Positions 21,832 to 32,234 of a stretch of 64,000 nt of DNA are shown piece after piece. The DNA is from Pezicula radicicola (taxonomy: Eukaryota; Ascomycota; Leotiomycetes; Helotiales; Dermateaceae). The stretch covers positions 174,653 through 238,652 of the forward strand of contig PDUO01000064.1 in the NCBI GenBank assembly GCA_003008705.1, in the 5' to 3' direction. The notes under the pieces were generated by a model. The model was given only the letters and a program-made list of their open reading frames with translations, ran no database searches and was not told the origin of the DNA. The position numbers were made by a program, and so were the translations under genes. How positions within the stretch are numbered: the stretch's first letter is position 1; every line of letters starts with the position of its first letter.

Positions 21832-22680
21832 GTAAGTGTTCTTGTTTCCCTACCCAAGACATCAAGCTTTTAGCGCAAAACGAGCATACGGGCAAAGCTG
21901 ATGGCAAATGCAGTATCTCGCTATTGAGGATTTGGACATTTCAATGAGTTTTCCTGGCATGGTAACTAGGCAACGCGTGGCGAGGGAGGAATTTACGGTG
22001 TGAAGGAAGAGTAAATCACAACATGCATATGGGGATACTGGGTCGCTGCTTGGGGGGATTTGATTATTTGCATAGGCGCGTTGGGCGTCCTTTATTCTCA
22101 GCATTCTTGTTGCTGCTATGGGAAATTGAGGGTTAGATGCGCTGCAGTGATTTAATACTCCCGAGAATTGAGTCTACATTGGGCAAATGGTTCTATTTTG
22201 TGTCCTCATCATCTAGCTTGCGCAAGGTTGACATCTAAAATCACTCACTAGTTCTATATATCTGAAGATGGGAGCGCTCTCTAACAACTATACTGGCAAG
22301 AAGAGATTCAAGCTCTCAATCGACCAGCAAGTTCCTATGTGGTTTGAGACTGCAGAACTTATAAAATTATTGTCGGGACACTGCAAGGAAAACGGTGACC
22401 TAAGACCTGGGAATAGATGATATCCGACTACGGAGGAAAGTGATATTCTCTCTGGTTTCCAAGTCCGGAACACAACCTCATAAAAATCCAAGTATACAAG
22501 TACTATATAATCTACCCAACGCCAACCATGCAATCCCATGCCAATTCCAACCAAAATATATACATCAATGCATACCTTTACTCATTTGCAATTTTCAACT
22601 TCCATATACTTTTCCCCTTCTCTCACCTCTCATTTCCCAACACAAATCACCAACCATCCACAATCACAATTAAAAATCAA
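21832..22680. other. SUMO 3' region and tail-to-tail intergenic DNA
   Basis: It contains the unplaced last SUMO exon and both 3' untranslated regions. AG acceptors followed quickly by a stop in the right phase exist (for example near 21915 and 22150), but none stands out. Confidence 0.4.
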
Positions 22681-23372
22681 TCAATCACTCCAAACAGCAG
22701 CCTTAGCCTTCTCCGCCTCCTCAATCTCTCTAACCCTAGCAGTCTTCTCCTCCTCCCGTCTCCTAATCTCCTTCTCCTTAACCGCCCTCTCATAAGCCCT
22801 CTGTTCCTCCGTCTTCTTCGGAGCTCTAACCCCAAGCGCCCCAGCAATCATACGTTTAGCAACCGCATCCGTCTTATCAGGTCGAATACTCCCATCTGCT
22901 CTCCTTGACGATCCACTACTTCCTACATCAGCATCGGGATTATAACCATAAGGATGTTCGAATGTTTGGCCTGTGGATTTGAATGTAGAGGCGTTTATAG
23001 GAGTTGGGGAAATTGGTGTTGGTGCGGATGGATAATCTGTTGATGTTTGGGGGGAGAGTGGTCGATCGGTGTCTTGTCCTGAGTCATTGTCGGAATCTTC
23101 TTCGTCTTCCCAGGAATCAGCTATTGCTTTTGAGGACTTCTTGTTGTTCTTTTTTGAGGACCCGATTGGGGAGAGGGTTTGTTGTGTTTCTTGGTCTAAG
23201 GAGAGTTTGCTAAGGGATTTAGCTAGATCTGTGGGGTTTTGAGGTTCTATTAGTTAGATTCTTTTCTATGAGTATTGTATTGTAACTGTACTTGGAGAAG
23301 GGGTTGGAGTTGGAGGGGGGTATGAGTTCGGATATACTAATACTTTTACGTACCTTTTTGTGCTACTGCCAT
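22681..23372 (-). CDS. Small acidic/basic hypothetical protein with charged C-terminal helix
   Basis: I built this gene from two exons: 23372-23354 (MAVAQK plus one base, donor GTACGT) and 23246-22681. They total 585 nt, or 194 residues, in phase. The second exon reads EPQNPTDLAKSLSKLSLD, then a Ser/Lys-rich patch, an acidic ADSWEDEEDSDNDSGQ, a Pro/Thr-rich linker and FEHPYGYNPDADVG. It continues with TDAVAKRMIAGALGVRAPKK and a long charged helix (EEQRAYERAVKEKEIRRREE ... EEAEKAKAAVWSD). The predicted helix would be a coiled coil. I do not recognise the family. The coherent splice phase, the ATG and the codon-like composition make it a likely real gene. It converges on SUMO and diverges from the succinyl-CoA ligase gene. 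Confidence 0.7.
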
Positions 23373-24544
23373 TATGTCGGTATTTCTTGTTTTATCGTCC
23401 GATTCTTCTCTTTTCGTCTGAGCAATTACAGGAATTGTACTGTATAAGGTTATACTTTCTGGAAGTTGGTGTTCGGGCTGATTATGAGGATGAACTTTGA
23501 AAAAGGAAGCGATGGTCGGCTTCTCTTTCAATTGGATTCGATTCCGGACGTCTTAAGAAGGCTTGAGCTCGGTCCCTTTGTACATAACAGGGCGGTGATA
23601 AGTACCTATCGTCTGTTCACCTGCCTGTCTTTTACCAATAAAATAGAAAAGTAAGGAACTTAAAGGGGTCTTTGTAGGAGAAATTATAAGTAGGTAAGGG
23701 ATTTTTTCGAGGAAAGCGACTTATCGTAGGTAGCTTAAGTATTCCAAAGAAAGACACAAACGCGTTGTTGTCCTCTGAGCCTCTTTTCTTACGGACTGGA
23801 CACAAGGACTTCTTAGTCTCTCCGCTCGGGTGTTTTCAAAAAATAAAGTGTGGGGATGGGTTGTTCCCTCGAGTCGCAATATGGCGGGATGGAGAGCCAC
23901 CAAGCCAGGCTTTCCAAGGTCTGGAACAGCCGATACAAGACGCTGCGAATCGATTGAAGGAACGTATCTGGAACCATGACTCTTAGGCTTGTTTTCTGGA
24001 TACGATGTGTTTCTATTTCGAAAATAATGGAGGGAGCAGCAAACTCAAGATTCAAGATTCAAGATTTAAGATGGGAGGAATATTGGATTTTATTAAAAGG
24101 GGAAAAAGAGGATCCACTTCTTGATTTCTTCTGGGTCTTCAGGCATTTTTGTTGGTATCTTTGCTTCTTTTCTTGGAACTCCTGTACAAAGGTACAACTT
24201 CTGGCTCACGTGTGAGAACGCATCATGCAGTCCCCACTGCCCAGACGCCAGACTCCCGCTGTTCTCCGCGTTCGAACGCTTCTCGGAAAGTTATTCCCGG
24301 TTGCGGGTCGGGGATAGCTTCATCTACCTAGGTAGCCTTTCTCGCCCTCGCCCTTACGGTGACCGAGGCAAGGACCTCGAGACTCGAACGATTCCTACCT
24401 CAAACACAGTCAGCAATTTAGCAAATAGGAATTAAAGAGGATACCACTATTTCTTTAACTCTCTCTATTTTATTATATGTTAGTTTTCCGGTTCTTATTA
24501 AAAATTTCATTCTCTCCCTGCCCTTCTTTGTTGTACAGTCAGTC
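23373..24544. other. Divergent intergenic region
   Basis: This 1.2-kb stretch separates the small hypothetical protein (-) and the succinyl-CoA ligase fusion (+). It contains a short tandem (TTCAAGA)-type repeat at about 24047-24068 and no supported gene. Confidence 0.5.
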
Positions 24545-26886
24545 ATGATTCCAAGACCCCGCAATCGGCCTCGGGTCTCCTTCAAACTGTTTACCGGCTC
24601 CTCACTCCATCCCACCCTCAAACACCCACATTTCAGTACCTCAACACGACGGTTTGCCTATGAGGATACGGTTAAGAATCTGAAGATTGGAGCTGACACG
24701 AGAGTTATCTTTCAGGGATTTACTGGTATTTGCGTTTCCCTCTTTTCCATCAATTGGCGTTGTAACTAATTGCGAGACCAGGAAAACAAGTGAGTGAGAA
24801 TGAGCAGCGATATCGGATGTTATATTCAAACACCAGAACGCTGATCTCAAGTCTTTGTGAAAGGCTACAGCAAATGCAGCGGAATCAATAGCATGGGGAA
24901 CGAATATTGTTGGGGGTGTCACCCCTGGCAAGAATGGTCTTCATTTGGGCCTTCCTGTCCTTCCTTCTGTGAGGGCTGCTATGGAACAACTTAAGCCAGA
25001 CGCAACGGGTATCTATGTAGCAGCTCACCAAGCACCGGGGGCTATCGAGGAGGCCATTGAAGCAGAAGTGCCGTTGATCGTCGCTGTCGCTGAGCATATT
25101 CCCATTCATGATATTCTTAGGGTATGGTATCAAGTTTTGAGAAAGTATATTGGGCAACTGCTGAGGTTTTCAGATACATTCGATTTTGAAAACTCAATCC
25201 AAGTCAAGGCTTGTGGGAGCAAATGCGCCAGGTATTATATCGGCTATAGGTAAATGCAGAATTGGCTTCCAACCATTACCATGCTTCATGCCAGGCCGTA
25301 TCGGCATAGTCGCCAAATCTGGCACTCTTTCATATGAAGGTAGGTGCCTCTCAAAGTCAGGAGAAAATCGCTAAACCAAGTTAGCTGTTGCAGCAACTAC
25401 AAGAGCTGGACTCGGTCAAAGTCTCTGCATTGGAATGGGTGGTGATGTTATAGCTGGCACGGATTTTGTGGACGCCTTGAGCATCTTCGAGCATGATTCA
25501 GATACTGAAGGTATCGTATTAATAGGTGAGATCGGAGGTACTGCTGAGTTGGATGCAGCAGAATGGATCACTGAGTACCGAAGACGGAGCTCAAATCCAA
25601 AGTAAGTCATAATAACACGTCTTGGACCTTAGTCTAAGTGCTAATTGTGAATTTCAAGGCCTATCTCAGCGATTATTGGAGGTATCAATGCAGCTCCAGG
25701 CCGTGTGATGGGCCATGCTGGAGCCTTCATGGTTGCAGGAGAGCCAGATGCAATCACAAAGGTTAAGGCGCTGGAGCGTGCGGGTGTCACAATCGTCAAT
25801 CATCCTGCCAAATTTGGAGACGCAATGAAGACCTTACTAGGGAATTCAGGTCGTACAAGTACTGGCTCGGCAACCACTGGCACATCACAACGAAGAGGCA
25901 TGCACACTATGAGAGTGCGGCCAAGTCTGACAGCAGTATCTACACAAAGGGTAACTGGACAGAAACGTTCCCTCTATATCAGAGAGGATCTAGCGCTGAA
26001 TCTTCTACGTCAAAGGGGTATAAATGCCTCAGAATATTCTGGGAAGGGAAAACAACGCCTTCTCGCAATAGCAATTGATCGAACGAGTCGATCCCCGTGT
26101 CTAATTGCTTCTCCAGTGGTGGATGGAGACCAGGTCAAGAGTTTTCCTTTCGATTATAGAGAAGGATTTGATATCAGTCAGGTCCCAGAAATTGCTGAGC
26201 ATCTTGAGCTCGGCACATCTTCAAGGGAGTCACTACCCAAGCTGATCCATGGACTCATTGAGTTGTTCATGGAGAAGGAGGCCTTTCTACTAGAGATCAA
26301 GTTTGTCGAGCGATTGGGTGACCTAAAAGTTACTGGTGCTCATTTTGGCTTCGATGACGCAGCTTTCAGGAGTACCAAACGTCAAGCAGATATTCATGCT
26401 CTACGGCGACTCGAAGACGAAGACGCTGCAGAGGTTGATGCTGAAAAGGATGGTATCGTCTACATCAAGTTCGCAGGCGATGGCAACATCGGCACTCTTG
26501 TAAATGGAGCCGGACTCGCCATGAATACAGTAGACGCTCTAGCAGATGCAGGACTCAAAGCCGCAAACTTCTTAGACACCGGTGGGAAAGCGACAAGCGA
26601 GACAGTCAAGAAAAGCTTTCAGGTGATCCTACAAGATGATCGAGTAAAAGTCATCTTTGTCAATATTTTCGGTGGGTTAACCTTAGGAGACATGATTGCG
26701 CGAGGTATATTATTGGCTTTCCAAGAACTGGATATGCGGATTCCTATTGTGGTTCGAATTAGAGGGACGAGGGAGGAAGAAGGACAGAAATTGATTGCTG
26801 AGAGTGGGCTTCCTTTACATGCTTTCGATGATTTTGAGGAGGCGGTTGCAAAGGTTTTGGAGTTATCTAGAGGTCTAGGTCAGTAG
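24545..26886 (+). CDS. Fused succinyl-CoA ligase alpha-beta protein, beta half shortened
   Basis: Six exons were assembled: 24545-24725, 24782-24789 (8 nt), 24864-25121, 25174-25339, 25385-25601 and 25659-26886. They total 2058 nt, or 685 residues. Residues 1-45 look like a mitochondrial presequence ([27 protein letters not shown]). The alpha half (about 45-340) is well kept: [54 protein letters not shown] and the phospho-histidine loop GHAGA with His about 296. A linker of some 40 residues follows. The beta half (about 381-685) begins [20 protein letters not shown] but jumps almost at once to [19 protein letters not shown], so roughly 90 residues of the ATP-grasp N-lobe, including the GGRGK loop, are missing. 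EINPL is replaced by [23 protein letters not shown] and VNIFGG remain. Succinyl-CoA ligase makes succinate and a nucleoside triphosphate in the TCA cycle. Whether this protein can bind a nucleotide is doubtful. Confidence 0.88.
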
Positions 26887-26895
26887 GTCAGTATA

Positions 26896-27051
26896 TACCG
26901 TGTCAATTACTTTATAGGAGATCATTTTGAAATTTCTGTCTATTAATATAAGAGATGGACCTAAGTAACTCACTCGCCTTGAGTAAGCGATCCCTTATAT
27001 GTCAACATAGTCATAATCTAAATGAGCTCTAACAAACTAATTCATACGGTA
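26896..27051. mobile_element. Small inverted-repeat element (MITE-like), copy 2
   Basis: The left end is TACCGTGTCAATTACTTTAT, followed by AGGAGATCATTTTGA. The reverse complement of the right end is TACCGTATGAATTAGTTTG, followed by TTAGAGCTCATTTAGA. The copy is 156 bp, flanked by TA, and sits 10 bp after the stop codon of the succinyl-CoA ligase fusion, so it is probably in its 3' untranslated region. The centre shares AAGTAACTCACTCG with the other copies. Similarity to the copy at 29383 continues for about 25 bp beyond the right end (TAGAGCTAGCTTTGAT), so the true element may be longer. Confidence 0.72.
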
Positions 27052-28269
27052 CTGGCGTTAGAGCTAGCTTTGATCTAGACACTTGGTCACCTTATAGTAC
27101 TGGACACTTATCCACCTTCACTGACTAGAGGCTGATACCAAGAAGCACCAAGAAGAGGCGCCAATATCGGCCCGGCTTGATTCCTCCGAACCTTAGGTAG
27201 TGAACGCCACACTTAAATTTAAACGGGTTCTAGTTTCCAAGCCAAGAATGTCCAAGAATGTCGTGCTTGAAAATCGAGAATTTATTGCGTAATTGCCAAA
27301 GTCTCTGCTTAGAAAAATGCTTCTTCCTTAATTCCAAAACGCAACCAGGTACTGTTCAGCCTTTTCAAGCTGAGAAAGTGGTATTTCTAAGACCCAATGA
27401 AATTTGAGATCGGAGAAGCCGAATTGCGATATGCAGTATTACAAGTACCGAAGGCAGGCGTGGAGTGGATTGTGTGGCAACGTTACTGGAAAAGACGCAG
27501 GGAACGCCCTAGTGATGTCGTGGTCCACTCTTAACCCACATAAGCAAAACTTGGAAGTTTACCAAGCTCCACGTCCCCGCAAGCCACAAGCCACAACAAG
27601 CTTATGTCCTGTGCAGCTGAATGGATCAAGGATCACTCCATGACAACAATGACAGGGTATCACACCTGCATCTTCGTTGCATTCTCGAAGTGCCAGTGCC
27701 TGAGTAAATGTGATAAGATCTGAGTTTATGTACCTAGATATATATTGTTGTGCAAGAGTAAGTGATGTAGCTCATGAGGTCATAGTTACCATTTCCATTG
27801 CTCTGCTCTCTTCAAAAGACAATTGTTGCCTCGCTCTATGCATTGTTGTAGCTGGCTTCTAGCTTCGAAGTTATTTCTATTCTTCGACGTTTCGGTACAA
27901 CCGTAGTGTCCGTAGGTAGTACCATACTTATACGCTATACAAGGCGGACACTATGATACCCTGAAAAAGTAAGTCATAGTCCATAAACTAGTGGGCCACA
28001 CTTCACGCCCACCCCCAGATCGCATCATCCATTACACCTGATCCTCATTTTACCAAAAAGAATTCTTCATCCTACTATCACGACTTCCGCTTCCGCAATC
28101 CAAGCATCACCAACAAAGGTCACCTACGACCCATTGATACCTTCCGTACAACCTTAGAACCTTAGAACCTTTTTTCTCTACAACGACTGGAAAATAAGCG
28201 GTGGTAAATGCAGCGCGAGCCCTCGACCGAAATCCATAATCTCCCCATCATCCATTTCCCTTCTAGAAA
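27052..28269. other. Intergenic region with a 50-bp hairpin
   Basis: No gene is supported. A perfect 9-bp inverted repeat TAGTGTCCG / CGGACACTA bounds 27904-27953. The last 250 bp are the promoter and leader of the permease gene. Confidence 0.5.
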
Positions 28270-30372
28270 ATGGCGTTGAATATGGACTCCACCAATTCTC
28301 CAGAAAAATCCGAAAACAACATCTTCGACTCAGGCGATGATTCTCGCGATGTCGACCTAGAAACTGCACAGAAGCGTGGCTTTGCTGGCTTTGGTGCCTC
28401 TCCAAAGGCCCCAGGAAAGCGCATCTGTCCAGTCTTGCCACATTTGGCCAATTATGATTTCAGTAGCGATTCTGGTTCTGATATTCTGGGCAAGCAGATT
28501 GAGTTGGAAAGTGAGAATGCTATTAAATACAGAACTTGTAGTTGGCAGAAGGTGAGTCACGTGTAGATCACGAGAGTGTTCTCCTTCAATGACTTAACAG
28601 TTAAATGCTAACGCAGCTATATAGACAGCCGGCTTGCTCTTTTCAGAGTATATCTGCTTGGCTATTATGTCCTTCCCGTATAGTTACTCAGTTCTTGGCC
28701 TTGTCCCTGGGTTGATCTTAACTGTTGTTGTTGCAGCTCTTGTGCTGTATACATCCCTTGTTCTCTGGAGATTCTGCTTGAGGCATCCTGAGGTTAGAGA
28801 TGTCTGTGACATTGGACAAATGCTCTTCTGGGGTAAGAAATGGGTGTGGTATGCCACAGCCGTAATGTTCATTCTGAACAACACATTTATCCAAGGTCTA
28901 CACGTACTGGTATGTCTCTATATGCGCTCTTTCTCAGTTATGACTACTCAAACCTCTAATAGGTCAGCGCCAAGTATCTAAATACTATCACTAACCACAG
29001 TGAATGCACCGTTGTATTTGCAGTCATTGCCACCCTTATCTGTTGGTTTTGTTCTCTACCAAGAACATTCAATATGCTTTCAAAACTAGGCACGGCATCA
29101 GCTTTCTTCACTTTCATTTCTGTGCTGTTAGCTGCCATTTTCGCTGGAATCGAAGCACATCCGAAAAATTACAATCCTGATCCCAACTACGTTTCCCCAA
29201 CAGGTGTTCATGGAGGTGAACCTATCGTAACGGCTTTTCCAGTTAAGGGAACTAGTTTCGTTGATGGCATGAATGCTTTCCTCAATATCAGCTATACTTT
29301 TATTGGCCAAATTACGCTACCATCTTTCATTGCTGAAATGAAGAACCCACAGGGTTAGTACTGTTCCTTGACTAAGGGAATATACCGTACGAATTGGTTT
29401 ATAAGAGATGTAACTCACTTGCCCTTATCAAAATGATCTCCTGTAAACCAATTCGTACGGTAGTAGCCCTCAGCAGAGTAGAGCTAACTTTGATACCAGA
29501 TTTTCCAAAGGCGCTCTGGGCTGTCACGATTGCTGAAATAATTCTCTTTGGTTGTATTGGTTCAGTGATCTACGCTTATACGTATGTATTCCTTCGTTCA
29601 TACGTTCACTAAGTCTCATTCTCCATTTTGTGTTCAATTGATTACCAGTTTCTTAATCCATACTGACTTTTATGGTGTTCAGTGGTAACCAGTACAATAC
29701 TGCACCGGCCTTTGGCTCTCTAGGCAATGTCACTTTCAAGAACGTATCATTCTCTTTCATGATACCAACATTGATCTTCCTTGGCGTCTTGTACGCCTCG
29801 GTTAGCGCGCGTTTCGTCTTCTTCCGTATCTTCGAGGGCTCTATCCACAAGTCTTCTCATACAGTCATTGGATGGTCTTCTTGGGGAGCAATCCTTGCCC
29901 TTACAGTATGCAACATCTCCAATCTTTCTCAATCTTTGGTAGGAATATGCTAACTTTTTGCAGTGGATCGGAGCTTTCATCATTGCAGAAGTCATTCCGT
30001 TCTTCTCGGATTTACTCTCATTGATGTCAAGTCTTTTCGACTCATTCTTTGGCTTCATCTTTTGGGGTGTCGCGTACATCCGAATGAAGAGGGTTGATGA
30101 CGGTCCGAATTGGCTGACAGAACAGTCTGCTTATGGCTACTTATTGCTGGCACTGAATGTGGCTATCATCATGACTGGATTTTTCTTCTTGGTTGCAGGC
30201 ACATACACCAGTGTACAATCTATCATAAATTCATATGCCGCAGGAAGTGTGGGAGGTAAGCTGAAATTTCCTTCCAAGAAAAACTCAATTCCATCTAAGT
30301 TATCCGCCACGATTTTTGAGTATACCTAATATTTATATAGGCGTTTTCACTTGCGCGTCGAATGGTATCTAG
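28270..30372 (+). CDS. Amino acid permease, AAAP/Aa_trans family (Mtr-like)
   Basis: This is a proton-coupled amino acid transporter of the plasma membrane or a related membrane, of the type of Neurospora Mtr. Exons with clear borders are 28270-28551, 28625-28909, 28963-29353, 29500 to a GTATGT donor near 29582, about 29683 to a GTATGC donor near 29908, about 29964 to a GTAAGC donor near 30255, and 30341-30372, which ends TCASNGI. The N-terminal 90 residues are cytosolic and polar. Membrane segments follow: FSEYICLAIMSFPYSYSVLG, LVPGLILTVVVAALVLYTSL, VVFAVIATLICWF, ASAFFTFISVLLAAIFAG, ISYTFIGQITLPSFIAEM, ALWAVTIAEIILFGCIGSV, SFMIPTLIFLGVLYASV and WIGAFIIAEVIPFFSDLL, plus two more near the end. 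EMKNP-DFPKALWA across intron 3 is a family signature. That intron (29354-29499) is enlarged by an inserted inverted-repeat element. The substrate is probably neutral amino acids, but this is inference. Confidence 0.88.
29383..29462. mobile_element. Small inverted-repeat element (MITE-like), copy 3, inside a permease intron
   Basis: The arms are perfect 19-bp inverted repeats: TACCGTACGAATTGGTTTA at 29383-29401 and its complement at 29444-29462. They are extended by AAGAGAT / GGAGATC and enclose a 42-bp centre that shares TGTAACTCACTTG with the other copies. TA at each end fits Tc1/mariner-type target duplication. It lies entirely in intron 3 and leaves the GTTAGT donor (29354) and the ACCAG acceptor (29499) intact. 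The 80-bp element accounts for over half of the 146-nt intron. Confidence 0.85.
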
Positions 30373-31120
30373 GTCGGATATCATACGTTTCCACGTAATT
30401 TTGGCGACTCAGTTTGATTTTAGAACTCAGAATATGGCGACGAGAGAGCCTTCGAGTTCTCCGCGGGAAAACAGAAAAGTTTTGTGCATTGAAGCGGGAG
30501 AACTGCAATAGAACCGCTATAATACATAATAGAGTGGTTACAACTGGTAATGAGTCTTATGATTAAGCCAGTGGACATCAGACGCTCCAAATTCCTAATG
30601 ACTAACCGCATGAAGAGGTTCAGTAGTAATCACTAACAGTCTCACTAATCAGTTCAAGGTCCAGAACGCAAACCTAGTAATATCTGGATAGCTGAGGCAT
30701 GGAGCTACTACATAGAATCAAACCCCTCTAATACGGTACTACACTGTAATTATCAGATCCCGCGGAAATGCACGAAGTAAAAAGAAAGACTAGAAAAGGA
30801 TAATACTTCATATTTCGTAATGCAAGTCGAATTTGTAAGCGACCGACATACTAGAACATCACTCATCGCCACCGCATGAGAACCCATTAGGTAAGTCCAT
30901 AACCAGGATAATTTAAAACCACCTTGAAATAAACATCTAAATATTTAAAAGAAATCTTTCCCTTCTTTTCCTCGACCTGAATTTTCCATACATAAAATCT
31001 CATTATTTCAACTCTATTCAGTTGTGCAAGAAGTACTTACTGTACTGTACCTCCAACGAAATCATTAAAACTTTCTTTTTTGCTTAATAACCACCTAAAC
31101 TCTAAAATACAAAACAAAAG
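30373..31120. other. Intergenic region
   Basis: This 748-bp stretch lies between the permease and cyanamide hydratase genes. No gene is recognised. The last 150 bp are AT-rich and hold the promoter of the downstream gene. Confidence 0.5.
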
Positions 31121-32234
31121 ATGTCCTACCAAAGAACTCAAGACATATCTCTCTATGGATGGGATGCCGTACCCCGAGACATGGACGTCCTACTCTCTCA
31201 ATACTCTCAAGCTCCTATGACTTCAGGAGGAGATGGAGAAGAAGGGCCGAAAGTAGTCAAGATTGAAGATGTCAGGAGACCGGATTTGGATTTCAATGGG
31301 AGTGGAAAGGGAAGTGAGATTTGTAAGAAGGTATTTGAATATGCTAAGACGGAGTTAAACGAGGAGACATTTAATCATTGTTTGAGAGTTTTTTACTATG
31401 GTAGGTATTTTTTTAAGGCTTTTAGGTTTTAAGTTTTTAAGAGAGAGTTACTTGATATTGTGGTTCATCCCGGCCATATATTGCATACTTGGATATGGAT
31501 TAGAGTATATTTATTATATATTGCTAACAGAAAGAAACAAAACCACAGGTCAAGCAATCCTTTCCCACTACTTCCCAACATGGTCAACACCAACCTTCAA
31601 CGAAACATATTTCCTCTCCTGTCTCCTCCATGATATAGGAACAACCGATAAAGTAAGCACCTTCTTTTCATTCTCCTCTAAAACCCTTCCCTCCAAACCC
31701 AAAGCCTCAAAAACCTCAAAACCACCACCCAATATATATGGTAACAAAAATCCAAAACCAGAACATCCACGCAACCCTCCTCTCCTTCGAATTCCACGGC
31801 GGCCTCCTAGCATACGCGCTCCTACGAAAAGAAAACACACCAATAGCTCAAACGGAAAATGTAGTTGAGGCTATTATAAGACATCAGGATATAGGGAGTG
31901 AGGGGATGATTACTAGGATTGGAGCTCTTTTACAATGTACCTTCCCCAATTCCCCAACTCCCCAACCCTAAAATCCAAAGTGACAAACATTAAAGTAACG
32001 AGTAAAACAGTATCAACAATCCACGACAACGTAACCCCCCACCCCCACCTCCTAGCAAGACAAACACTCAAGGAAGTAACAAATGCCTACCCCCGAAAAA
32101 AATGGAGTAAATGTTTCGCAGCTACGATTCGACGAGAAAATGCCCTAAAACCTTGGGGTCATACTACAGTGCTTGGAGGGGGGAAATTTCCGGGGGGTGT
32201 AGAGGGGAATGTGGTTATGGAGGAGTTTGAGTAG
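31121..32234 (+). CDS. Cyanamide hydratase-like HD-domain protein
   Basis: Enzymes of this fungal family hydrate cyanamide to urea at a metal centre built by an HD domain. Exons are 31121-31400, 31549-31652, 31762-31936 and 32011-32234, giving 783 nt, or 260 residues, in phase. The N-terminus (SLYGWDAVPRDMDVLL) is typical. HD-domain ligand positions are visible: NHCLRVFYYG near 88, LLHDIGTTDK with His-Asp near 120, FEFHGGLLAYALL near 140 and AIIRHQDIG near 170. DNVTPHPHLLA and KCFAATIRRENALKPWGHTT follow, and the end is VVMEEFE. Length matches the family (about 225-260). The first intron is unusually AT-rich at 148 nt. Cyanamide hydratase is the best call; a related HD hydrolase with another substrate cannot be excluded. 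Confidence 0.85.
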
